Positions 1 through 7,225 are shown, numbered from the stretch's first letter. The stretch: 8,452 nucleotides of DNA from Euryarchaeota archaeon UBA181 (GCA_002496725.1 DALI01000014.1:1-8452); one strand, 5' to 3'. Notes: a model not told the origin generated them from the letters alone. Numbers and translations are program-made.

Positions 1-140
1 GCCCCAATCCTTCCAACTGCCTCTAATTTCTCATTGGCTTTCTTTGAACCTCTGGCCTTTGCAGCCTTCTCCTCGTATCCCTTAGATACTGCGTCTGCTG
101 GTGGTGCCGGGGGTTTTTCTGCTGGTGGTGTTGCGTTCAT
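1..140 (-). CDS. N-terminal fragment of a probable MoxR-type AAA ATPase (partial)
   Basis: Only the first 46 codons are in the window; the gene runs off the left edge. It starts with ATG at 140, and a GGAG Shine-Dalgarno match lies 8 nt upstream. The visible protein begins MNATPPAEKPPAPPADAV, a Pro/Ala-rich and probably disordered leader, followed by a Lys/Glu/Ala-rich stretch likely to be helical. No catalytic motif is reached. The MoxR assignment comes from context only: DUF4350-type membrane proteins in archaea and bacteria are commonly followed by a MoxR AAA ATPase and then a DUF58 protein, and this gene follows such a protein in the same direction after 46 bp. MoxR ATPases act as chaperones for metal or cofactor insertion and for assembly of VWA-domain proteins. 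The existence of the gene is well supported; its identity is inferred. Confidence 0.6.
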   Translation of the reverse strand, partial: MNATPPAEKPPAPPADAVSKGYEEKAAKARGSKKANEKLEAVGRIG

Positions 141-148
141 ACTATTAT

Positions 149-152
149 CTCC
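149..152 (-). promoter_or_regulatory. Shine-Dalgarno site of the partial gene at 1-140
   Basis: The minus strand reads GGAG here, followed by 8 nt and the ATG at 140. This fixes the start of the partial gene and suggests it is translated from a transcript that already carries the preceding DUF4350-like gene. Confidence 0.6.
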
Positions 153-186
153 AGTTTATCATTACTTTTCTCAATTGTGTTTGCGG

Positions 187-1770
187 TCAGTTACCGCCCC
201 CCCAGCGTCTGATGGCTTGCATCAGCTCTCTGAGCTCTTTTGGGGAGTATTTTCTTTCTTTGGAATATGCCAATTCTACAAGTCTTGGATTGCCAATCAT
301 AGATTGAACTTCAGCAGGCGGTTTTAGTGCCATTTGGTCTCTGGTGAGGTCATGATGAACTCTGATTTTAGTAAATAACGCCTGCTGCACCCTCTTTCTG
401 TATTCTCCGGGGTTCAGTTTGTTCGGCCTTTCTGAAAACCTAGTTAGATCGAAAACGTGCCTCCAATTTTCCTTCTCGGGTACGATCATCATTGCAACTA
501 GGAGAAGGAGTCCAACATTTAGGACCACCAACCACTTCAGGAATGTATTTGAGGTCAGTAAAACCACTGTGCTCATGGCCTCAACAAATGGGGCCGAGAC
601 GACTCCAGTAACGTGCCTACTTTCGTCGAAGACTACTTGGAAATTAGCTAAGTCACCTTTCACCTCTCCGGATAATTCAAGATTATCGAACTCCATCATA
701 GAGTAAATTAGGAGTCTGAAATAGTCGCCATTACCATTCCACTGGGAACCATCAGTATCTTCAAAAGCGTCATTCCAGCAACTTTGGTACGCTCCAACTA
801 CTTCACAGACTCTGGAGACACCCTCTCCTTGGGCCACTTCATCTGTCCAAAGCATGTTTGAGAAAACCTCTGGATCAGATACGAAGACGATACTTCCAGT
901 AACCTCTACTTCACCAGTATTCCCTCCGACTATACTCTGTCCTGCTCTGACCTTGTCATAAACCTCGATTCCAGGATAATCAGCTCTGATGATTAGTGCG
1001 AGATCCCCAGGTGCTGGATTCCTGTGATCACTGGAATCTCCATTGCCAACTAAGTCTATGAATGCGGATGGCGAGGCCTTTGAGATTACTGTAACCTCTC
1101 GATGACCGGGGTCTTCCCTGTCTCGTTCTGTCTGCTCGAATTTCATTCCCGTAGGCTTCCTGAACATTACGGGTAGTGCGCATGAGTCATCATACTGGTC
1201 TATTTCGAAAGAACCACAGCCATCGTTACCGAACTCAGTAGCCTCTTCCTCAAGCGTAGCGACTCCCCACACATTTTCCCATGAGTACTGACTAGTGCCG
1301 TCATCTGTTTCAGTGACATAGTATTGATTCTCATCAAGGAGTGGAGCGTCAAAGTAGGTGATTCCGAACTTCGCAGCAAGACGATTGGCATTCGTTCCAT
1401 CCGCGGCCACTATCGCCTTGCCCCCGGATTGAGTAACAAATTCATAGATTGAATCAGCCTCAGTTTCATCTATTGGCTTCTCTGGAGCTATTACCAGAAG
1501 CATGGTTCTGTGTGGATATTTCCAGTCGTTAACTAGCATAGGTGTAGACATCGTATTCGCAATCGAATAACCATCGTCTCCCTCTAGGCTATCTCTCATG
1601 TCCTTGAGCTGTGCTAAGCCATCATAGTCGCCCTCACTAGAATATGCCGAGTAATGTGTCGCCTTACCAACTACAAAAATCATAGGCAGAATAAGCAGTA
1701 GTGCGGTTGTTACGCCCAATGACCATGTGACGTATGTGCCGAATTCACGACCCCCGTCTTTATTCTCCAT
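187..1770 (-). CDS. DUF4350-like two-helix membrane protein
   Basis: A 527-residue protein with a short N-terminal tail, a transmembrane helix at about 13-34, a large extracytoplasmic domain at about 35-405, a second helix at about 409-431 and a basic cytoplasmic tail of about 95 residues. Residues 88-150 fit the DUF4350 / GATase-like pattern: a hydrophobic strand ending in LLVIAPEKPI, an acidic helix, a GGKAIVAADG strand and turn, then KFGITYFDAPLLD. Residues 294-310 (VFVSDPEVFSNMLW) resemble the distal part of such domains. Four cysteines (185, 197, 322, 331) lie in the outer domain and could form two disulfides. In other genomes this type of protein accompanies MoxR and DUF58 genes; its biochemical role is not established. 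It starts at ATG 1770 after a 156 bp gap with a TATA box, so it probably opens a new transcript. No strong Shine-Dalgarno site precedes the start. Confidence 0.8.
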   Translation of the reverse strand: MENKDGGREFGTYVTWSLGVTTALLLILPMIFVVGKATHYSAYSSEGDYDGLAQLKDMRDSLEGDDGYSIANTMSTPMLVNDWKYPHRTMLLVIAPEKPIDETEADSIYEFVTQSGGKAIVAADGTNANRLAAKFGITYFDAPLLDENQYYVTETDDGTSQYSWENVWGVATLEEEATEFGNDGCGSFEIDQYDDSCALPVMFRKPTGMKFEQTERDREDPGHREVTVISKASPSAFIDLVGNGDSSDHRNPAPGDLALIIRADYPGIEVYDKVRAGQSIVGGNTGEVEVTGSIVFVSDPEVFSNMLWTDEVAQGEGVSRVCEVVGAYQSCWNDAFEDTDGSQWNGNGDYFRLLIYSMMEFDNLELSGEVKGDLANFQVVFDESRHVTGVVSAPFVEAMSTVVLLTSNTFLKWLVVLNVGLLLLVAMMIVPEKENWRHVFDLTRFSERPNKLNPGEYRKRVQQALFTKIRVHHDLTRDQMALKPPAEVQSMIGNPRLVELAYSKERKYSPKELRELMQAIRRWGGGN

Positions 1771-1833
1771 GTAACCAATATCCTAACATAGGTTCTAGCT
1801 AGCACCTACGGTGTTGTTCGGAGTGCGATTGTA

Positions 1834-1844
1834 CAATTATATGT
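1834..1844 (-). promoter_or_regulatory. Candidate TATA box for the DUF4350-like gene
   Basis: On the minus strand the sequence reads CCGA followed by ACATATAATTG, a good match to an archaeal BRE plus TATA element. Initiation about 25 nt downstream would fall near 1812 and give a leader of about 40 nt before the ATG at 1770. It lies in the only substantial intergenic gap of the left half (1771-1926), which otherwise shows no recognisable element and no clear terminator. Confidence 0.5.
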
Positions 1845-1926
1845 TCGGGTATCAAATCTCGATACTGCTCCCCTATTCTAACTCATTTCTATGATTTTCC
1901 AAGATTCTTAGAAACCGGTAAATGCC

Positions 1927-2871
1927 CTAGTGATCACTTTTTCTAACAGTTAAGGAAGCTAGGAAAATTACACAGATACTCAGGAGGATTCCCGGAGATG
2001 GTAAATTCGAACTGACTACCTCATCAATAGTGCCACCATTGTCTATTGGATCATCTGGATCCTCTTGGTTGGCAGGAGGCGGTTCGATTGAAACTCTCAC
2101 CTTGTCATTCGCGATTTCCGATCCTCCAGAGTTAGTCGCTCCATTCGAAGTCACAGTGACCTCTATGTCACAGTTCCTTTGTGGATGACTCTGGGATGCA
2201 GAGATAATGAGGCTAGCCTGAACTTTAGCTCCAATTCCTATGTCTCTAGTGGTCAGGGAGTCGAGTCCATTGTCAGTGGTAAGTAAAGGGCAGTTATCAG
2301 AAACTCCAACTGAGCCAACTCTATCTACCACATTCCCCATATTCTGTATCTCCAGAGTCAGAGTCATTTCCGATCCAGAGTTCATTGGTCCAACTGGTTC
2401 CGACATAATGGCTTCTAGAGAGTGAATAGTGGGAATCTGCAATTCTCCAGTTCCTTCTCTTGAGTCAGGAATTGGCTGGGGGACAGATCCCCTAGCCACC
2501 AGAGTGGCTACGATACTGAACTCTTCCGTCGTTTCTGCAGGGATATCTCTCACTGTAATGCCCATGACTACAAGGGAGAATGTTTTGTTATTGCCAGCCC
2601 CAATGGTTTCCGACTCCGGGCCATCAGATTCTCCTTCAAATGGTATCTCATAAGAAAACTCAACAGTTATTGGGAGCAATTCATTATTTGCGACAAAGAA
2701 ACTGATTGTAGTAGTCCCTGCGGCGTTTAGTTGGAATGGATTATCCTCATCTTCTTGGGGGTACTCTATTCCTAAATCCCAACCAGGCAGATTTGGTTGC
2801 TGAGAGGCTCCAAAAGGAGCTAAAAAGCACAACAAGAGGAGTGATGAAAAGAAAACAACACCAGTCCTCAA
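1927..2871 (-). CDS. Secreted Ig-like surface protein with C-terminal membrane-anchor tail
   Basis: Exported protein of unknown function, 314 residues. The favoured start is TTG at 2871, which overlaps the stop of the FAD-subunit gene (TTGA) and has GGAGGG 6 nt upstream. An upstream TTG at 2898 gives 323 residues but has poorer ribosome-site spacing. Residues 1-23 form a signal peptide: MRT, a hydrophobic core, then APFGAS with cleavage near 22-23. Two beta-rich, Ig/CARDB-like domains follow at about 29-140 and 158-263; the second has the segment GSEMTLTLEIQNMGNVVDRV and two cysteines (194, 234) that may pair. A Pro/Asp/Asn-rich linker (about 264-287) leads to a tail with LPSPG, a hydrophobic helix and VRK near the end, resembling PGF-CTERM-like sorting signals. 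It is probably displayed on the cell surface. It is last in the molybdenum hydroxylase operon, and the link between the two is unexplained. Confidence 0.75.
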   Translation of the reverse strand: MRTGVVFFSSLLLLCFLAPFGASQQPNLPGWDLGIEYPQEDEDNPFQLNAAGTTTISFFVANNELLPITVEFSYEIPFEGESDGPESETIGAGNNKTFSLVVMGITVRDIPAETTEEFSIVATLVARGSVPQPIPDSREGTGELQIPTIHSLEAIMSEPVGPMNSGSEMTLTLEIQNMGNVVDRVGSVGVSDNCPLLTTDNGLDSLTTRDIGIGAKVQASLIISASQSHPQRNCDIEVTVTSNGATNSGGSEIANDKVRVSIEPPPANQEDPDDPIDNGGTIDEVVSSNLPSPGILLSICVIFLASLTVRKSDH

Positions 2872-3854
2872 GCCCTGCCCTCCAATATTCCTCTGCAAGC
2901 CCTCCTAGTTAGAACTTTGACCATCTTCCTCCTGTACGAGGGTGGAAACCAAGTGTTCAGTACCGGCTTCACCGATTTTCTTACTGACTCCGAGAGAATC
3001 TTGACGCTCTCCTCGCCATTCCAGCTTTCCAATACCTCTGCCACCTCTTCACTGTGTAGGGCAGGGATTGATTCCAGTCCAGTAGTGGCCACACGTAAAT
3101 CTTTCAGGCCATCGGGACCCATCTTCCAAGTTACTGCTACTCCTGCCTCGGGGAAATCCCAGCTCTCCCTTTGGCGAAGTTTCTGATAGTCTCCCTCCCA
3201 GTCGAATAGGTCATCAGGCAAGGTTATGTGAGTTATTATCTCGCCATTATTGAGAACATTTCTAGTCATGCCATCAAGTTTGAAGAACTCATTTATTGGC
3301 ATAGATCTTGATCCTTCAGGGGATGAGAGGTGGATAGTCGCACCAAGACACATCAGGACAGGTGCCATATCAGCTTGGTAAGTGGCTACACAGAGATCGT
3401 TTTGATTTGGAATCACCCTACAGTCCGAACCAGTTCCGCAATCGCACTTGTGACACCAGTCTATTGATTCTCTCCACTGTTCAGTTTGATTGTACCAGAA
3501 GCACCTTGTATCCAGGCATATGTTCCCTCCAATGGTTGCTGATCGTCTTATCATCACGCTAGCGACCTTACTTGCGACCTTGCTGATCAGCGGGTGAACG
3601 TTGTCTGACTCCACTAATTCTTGAAGACTGACCATAGCTCCGATTCTTCTGGGCCCCAATTCATACAATTCTTCAATTCCCGAGAGAGATATTACATCTC
3701 CCTTTGTATTAATATGCCATTTGTAATTAGGTATCAGATCAGTCCCTCCTGAAACCCAATCAAAGCTCTTCCCAGCCGTCTTCAATTCCGAGGCCATAGA
3801 AAGAGCATCCTCTAATGTATTTGGGGTATGTAGATTGAAGGGAGGCATCTTCAT
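2868..3854 (-). CDS. Molybdenum hydroxylase FAD-binding subunit (subunit M), HcrB-like with extra [4Fe-4S] loop
   Basis: FAD subunit (328 residues) of a xanthine dehydrogenase-family enzyme; it passes electrons between the small subunit's [2Fe-2S] clusters and an outside partner. FAD-site motifs are visible: SGGTDLIPNYK at 35-45 and SATIGGNIC at 105-113. Between them and the second half is an insertion rich in cysteine (C113, C118, C134, C137, C139, C145, C155) with the segments LDTRCFWYNQ and DLCVATYQADMAPVL. This matches the loop of 4-hydroxybenzoyl-CoA reductase beta subunit (HcrB), where four cysteines bind a [4Fe-4S] cluster; C118, C134, C145 and C155 are the likely ligands. Ordinary CoxM/XDH FAD subunits lack the loop. 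The length is close to HcrB. The start ATG at 3854 overlaps the stop of the large-subunit gene (ATGA); a second Met at codon 3 is possible. Family membership is firm, the substrate is not. Confidence 0.9.
   Translation of the reverse strand: MKMPPFNLHTPNTLEDALSMASELKTAGKSFDWVSGGTDLIPNYKWHINTKGDVISLSGIEELYELGPRRIGAMVSLQELVESDNVHPLISKVASKVASVMIRRSATIGGNICLDTRCFWYNQTEQWRESIDWCHKCDCGTGSDCRVIPNQNDLCVATYQADMAPVLMCLGATIHLSSPEGSRSMPINEFFKLDGMTRNVLNNGEIITHITLPDDLFDWEGDYQKLRQRESWDFPEAGVAVTWKMGPDGLKDLRVATTGLESIPALHSEEVAEVLESWNGEESVKILSESVRKSVKPVLNTWFPPSYRRKMVKVLTRRACRGILEGRA
2878..2883 (-). promoter_or_regulatory. Shine-Dalgarno site that decides the TTG start at 2871
   Basis: The minus strand reads GGAGGG, then 6 nt, then TTG at 2871. 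It lies inside the last codons of the FAD-subunit gene. Together with the TTGA stop/start overlap it indicates translational coupling and argues against the longer reading from TTG at 2898, where GGAGG sits only about 2 nt from the start. Confidence 0.6.
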
Positions 3855-6634
3855 GTTCCATCGCCCCTATGTCGCCTTTCTACATGCTTCCAAGCACTAC
3901 CGGCCAGTCCTGGATTTTCTAAATAGTCACTGGGAGGTATGACCACAGCGGCCCATCTGGAGTCTTGCTCATCCCCTGGGACTTCAGGATCAAGTCCGAA
4001 AAGAGCTCCATTGTGATAGGGAGTGGGCTCCGGAGAAAGCCTCCTTTCAATATCTCTTTCAGCATGCTCCCTTGCTCGTCTTTCGAGTACAGTTTGAAGA
4101 TCTGAGTGCTTAAGAGTCGGGGAACTCAGATCTAGGGGGTCACTAATGCCTTCTGTTCTGCACTTTTTCTCAATCACTTTGAATAGTCTATCTGGTGTTA
4201 TGGGGAGCTCACTAACCCTGACCCCAATTGCGTCATATACCGCATTTACTACAGCCGGAAGAATCGGAAGTAAAGGTCCTTCGCCAGCTTCTTTAGCCCC
4301 AAAAGGACCCTCTGGATCATTAGACTCCACAATAATGGGTATCACTTCCGGCATTTCATGAACAGTTGGAATTTTGTAATCTAGGAGGTCGGGATTGAGA
4401 AGATGGCCCGTTCTACCATACTTCATCTCTTCACTGAGGACCTGCCCCATTCCCATGTGACAGGATCCAATAATTTGGCCTTCAACAGCTAGGGGATTGA
4501 GGGCCTTTCCACAGTCATGTGCCGCCCAAACCTTCTCTACTTTCGTCTGACCAGTCTCAACATCAACATCTACTTCTGCAACGTATGCCGAGAATGAATA
4601 TGCAGGTGCAAGGCCAGCAGCTGCGCCCTTGTGTGCCCTTCCCATGGGAGGGGTTCTGTATGAACCAGAAGAAACTAATGCCCCCTTATCTTCCTGTGCC
4701 TTGTGTAGGGCTTCGAGATATGAGACGCCTATTGCCGGATCCCTCTTGTCGAAGATTCTACGATCACCAATGACTAGGCCCTCAATCGAAGCCCCCGTTA
4801 TTTCTGATGTCGCTTCTAATAATTCATTTCGGATTTCCATTGCTGCTGAGATAGCCGCATTTGCATTCATGAAAGTGACTCTTGACGAATAAGAGCCGAG
4901 GTCCACAGGAGATGTATCGCTCTCTCTACTTCTAACTCTTATCATGTCAAGAGGTAAACCAAGTACCTCAGCCACGGATTGTGCGACTACGGTATCAGAG
5001 CCCTGGCCTATGTCTGCAGCTCCGGTGTGAATCGTCACCCCTCCATCCATGTCTATCTTTAGGTGTACTGTGGCGTGTGGGAATTTGTTAGGGTCCCAGT
5101 GTATGGGCAGGCCGCTTCCTGATATGAAGAACCCACAGCCAATTCCAATCCCCTTCCCTAGGGGCATCTTTCTGAACTTTTCATTCCATCCAGATTCCTT
5201 CTTGACTCTCTCCAGGCACTCCCTCATTCCAATACTGGTCACCCTGAAACCAGTGATAGTGGCACTATGGGGCGGGAGCAGGTTTGCCAATCTGAAATCT
5301 ATCGGATCGACTTCTAGCTTCTCGGAAATATCGTCAATGGCAGTCTCTACTGCACAACGTGAGTTGACTGCACCATGCCCCCTCATCGCTCCACTAGCTG
5401 GTTTATTGGTCCAGACTCTGGCTCCCGTGTAGTGAAAGGCACCTATTTCGTATGGCGCTGTATGCAAGACTCCGTTGTAGTAAGTAGTGACGTGTCCGAA
5501 TGATGCAAAAGCCCCCCCATCGATTAGTGCATCAGTTTCAATTCCACACAATCTGCCTTGTGAATCTGCATGGAGGGACATGGCAATTTTGGATGGATGC
5601 CTGCCTCGATTGACCCAGAAGACCTCTTCTCGATCAAACGTGATTCTCACAGGCTTCCCAGTTTTTCTAGCAAGAATGGCGGCACACATCTCATGCGGAA
5701 AGGGATCGGACTTTCCTCCAAAACCTCCTCCTACGAATGTCCTGTGGACATTGATCTGATGCATTGGTACATCTAGTACATCTGCTAGTGCCCGATGAAG
5801 GTAGTGTGGAACCTGTTGAGGGGTGTAAACTGTCAGCCTCCCCGATGGGTCCCAGTGAGCGACGACGGCATGCGGTTCAGTAAACCCATGATTGACTCCG
5901 TTGAATGTCCAATCATTATCATGACTAGCTACTGCACTGGACTTCATCTCAGCTATATTCCCAAATTGTTGAAAGACCCTCTTCTGAACGTTAGATTCTC
6001 CAATATGGTACTTTCCTCTGTCATGTATGGGGTTTTCAGAGTTCTCTAGGCCCATTTTAATGTCATGAATAGAATCCAGAATTTCATACTCGACATCTAT
6101 CAGTCGACAAGCTTCTCTAGCCGTTGACTCGTCAATAGCGGCGACACATGCAACTAAGTCGCCCACATGTCTAACTCTGTCGACAGCCATAGCATGCTCG
6201 TCCTTAGTCACGGGAAGGACTCCGAAAGTTTTCGGAGCATCACTACCTGTGGATATTCCAAGTACCCCTGGTAATTCTAGGGCCTTGCTTACGTCAATAG
6301 AAAGCACCCTAGCATAGTGATGCGGACTTCTCAGAATTCTCCCAATTACCTCTCCAGGGAGTCTTATGTCATCTCCATATTTAGCTTGGCCAGTAACCTT
6401 CCAGCTACTGTCAATCAAGGCAGTAGGCTTACCAATAACTGTCCCACTTACTAGGTCATCATGTCTATGGTCTCCCCAAGGCTGTTCAAGCTCCCCTCCC
6501 ATACTCTCAGGAATACGTTTCTGATTTCGAGGCTCACTGAACCTATTACTGCCCCCTGATCCTGGTTTTGAGAAGGGGAGTTTTCCAGGCTGTTGTCTGT
6601 AACCGACAATCTCATCTGACTTTTTCTCCCCCAT
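3851..6634 (-). CDS. Molybdenum hydroxylase large (molybdopterin-binding) catalytic subunit, xanthine dehydrogenase / HcrA-like
   Basis: Catalytic subunit (927 residues) binding the molybdopterin cytosine dinucleotide cofactor. The aldehyde oxidase/xanthine dehydrogenase a/b hammerhead domain spans about 65-190 (VIGKP, KVTGQAKYGDDI, SPHHYARV), followed by the Mo-binding domains: TPQQ at 271-274, GGGFGGK at 302-308, GAMRGHG at 415-421, GQGSDT at 543-548, DLGSYSSRVT at 578-587, and KEAGEGP with probable catalytic Glu785. The GAMRGHG loop is not the AYxCSFR loop of form I CO dehydrogenase. No Tat or signal peptide is seen, so it should be cytoplasmic. The start is ATG 6634, with AAGGAG 7 nt upstream across the small-subunit stop; the open frame extends to 6688 but that would overlap the small subunit by 50 nt. 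It is longer than HcrA-type subunits (about 770 residues): about 65 polar residues are added at the N-terminus and about 105 at the C-terminus, neither recognised. Order S-L-M suggests one operon. Confidence 0.92.
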   Translation of the reverse strand: MGEKKSDEIVGYRQQPGKLPFSKPGSGGSNRFSEPRNQKRIPESMGGELEQPWGDHRHDDLVSGTVIGKPTALIDSSWKVTGQAKYGDDIRLPGEVIGRILRSPHHYARVLSIDVSKALELPGVLGISTGSDAPKTFGVLPVTKDEHAMAVDRVRHVGDLVACVAAIDESTAREACRLIDVEYEILDSIHDIKMGLENSENPIHDRGKYHIGESNVQKRVFQQFGNIAEMKSSAVASHDNDWTFNGVNHGFTEPHAVVAHWDPSGRLTVYTPQQVPHYLHRALADVLDVPMHQINVHRTFVGGGFGGKSDPFPHEMCAAILARKTGKPVRITFDREEVFWVNRGRHPSKIAMSLHADSQGRLCGIETDALIDGGAFASFGHVTTYYNGVLHTAPYEIGAFHYTGARVWTNKPASGAMRGHGAVNSRCAVETAIDDISEKLEVDPIDFRLANLLPPHSATITGFRVTSIGMRECLERVKKESGWNEKFRKMPLGKGIGIGCGFFISGSGLPIHWDPNKFPHATVHLKIDMDGGVTIHTGAADIGQGSDTVVAQSVAEVLGLPLDMIRVRSRESDTSPVDLGSYSSRVTFMNANAAISAAMEIRNELLEATSEITGASIEGLVIGDRRIFDKRDPAIGVSYLEALHKAQEDKGALVSSGSYRTPPMGRAHKGAAAGLAPAYSFSAYVAEVDVDVETGQTKVEKVWAAHDCGKALNPLAVEGQIIGSCHMGMGQVLSEEMKYGRTGHLLNPDLLDYKIPTVHEMPEVIPIIVESNDPEGPFGAKEAGEGPLLPILPAVVNAVYDAIGVRVSELPITPDRLFKVIEKKCRTEGISDPLDLSSPTLKHSDLQTVLERRAREHAERDIERRLSPEPTPYHNGALFGLDPEVPGDEQDSRWAAVVIPPSDYLENPGLAGSAWKHVERRHRGDGT

Positions 6635-6638
6635 TTTC

Positions 6639-7205
6639 TCACTCCTTGAATCCCGGATGTGGGTCACTCTTGGAGGAAGTAGAATCATCTATGTGACGCC
6701 CTGATTTTAGAATCTCCGAAGCTTCTCGGATTGAGTCAACAATTTGCTGATAACCCGTGCATCTGCATAGATTACCTTCTATTGCAGTCTTTATCTCTTG
6801 ATCACTAGGAGAAGGGTTCTCATTCAGAAGAGCCGCTGAAACAACAAGAAAACCAGGCGTACAAAATCCACACTGACTTCCTCCACATTCAGCGAAGGTC
6901 CGTTGAATCGGATGAAGATAATGGCCAGAGGAAAGACCCTCTACAGTAGTTATTTCACTCCCTATTGCCTCTTGTGCTAACACTAGACAAGATAGCTTTG
7001 GAGTCCCATTGACCATCACACTACAACATCCACATGTCCCCATATCACACCCTCTTTTCGTGCCCAAACTACCTCCTTGATCTCGGAGGACATCCAGAAG
7101 TATGGCGTTACTCTCTATCGGGAAGCTAACCTCCTGATCATTGACCCTTGCATGCCACTTGACCTTGTCTGGGCCGGGAATCATTGGAGGGCTATGCTGG
7201 ACCAT
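6639..7205 (-). CDS. Molybdenum hydroxylase small [2Fe-2S] subunit (CoxS/HcrC-like)
   Basis: A 188-residue iron-sulfur subunit carrying two [2Fe-2S] clusters that move electrons between the Mo site and the FAD subunit. The N-terminal ferredoxin-like domain has the plant-type set C53-x4-C58-x2-C61-x11-C73 (GCDMGTCGCC then KLSC). The C-terminal helical domain has CGFC (112, 115) and CRC (147, 149), with 31 residues between the pairs as usual for the family. Additional cysteines sit at 60 and 107. A short polar tail of about 25 residues follows the conserved domain. I chose ATG 7205; a TTG at 7214 and an internal ATG at 7184 are possible, and none has a good ribosome site, so the start is uncertain. 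It is first of the three enzyme genes, 55 bp after the regulator gene and 4 nt before the large-subunit start. Confidence 0.92.
   Translation of the reverse strand: MVQHSPPMIPGPDKVKWHARVNDQEVSFPIESNAILLDVLRDQGGSLGTKRGCDMGTCGCCSVMVNGTPKLSCLVLAQEAIGSEITTVEGLSSGHYLHPIQRTFAECGGSQCGFCTPGFLVVSAALLNENPSPSDQEIKTAIEGNLCRCTGYQQIVDSIREASEILKSGRHIDDSTSSKSDPHPGFKE
6642..6647 (-). promoter_or_regulatory. Shine-Dalgarno site that decides the large-subunit start
   Basis: The minus strand reads AAGGAG in the last two codons of the small-subunit gene, 7 nt before ATG 6634. It supports the 927-residue reading of the large subunit and tight co-translation with the small subunit. Confidence 0.7.
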
Positions 7206-7225
7206 CGAGGTCAACCAAGCCAGCT

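Noticed and set aside
1929..1938. Perfect 10-bp palindrome AGTGATCACT at the stop of the Ig-like gene
   Set aside because: It has no loop to form a hairpin and no following T-tract, and includes coding bases; a chance palindrome is the simpler explanation.
2872..2898. Longer start of the Ig-like protein at TTG 2898
   Set aside because: GGAGG lies only about 2 nt from that TTG, while TTG 2871 has correct spacing, a stop/start overlap and a cleaner signal peptide.
5049..5432. 127-codon open frame on the plus strand, and other plus-strand frames throughout
   Set aside because: They lie opposite conserved coding sequence of the minus-strand genes, show no domain or ribosome site, and read as compositional shadows.
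3851..6634. Aerobic carbon monoxide dehydrogenase (CoxL) identity for the large subunit
   Set aside because: The active-site loop reads GAMRGHG, not the AYxCSFR of form I CoxL, and the FAD subunit carries an HcrB-type cluster loop that CoxM lacks.
6451..6642. 63-codon minus-strand frame starting near the large-subunit N-terminus
   Set aside because: It is an out-of-frame overlap of the large-subunit gene, with low-complexity sequence and no homology that I recognise.
6635..6688. Longer large-subunit start at 6688
   Set aside because: It would overlap the small-subunit gene by 50 nt and has no supporting ribosome site, whereas ATG 6634 has AAGGAG at 7 nt.
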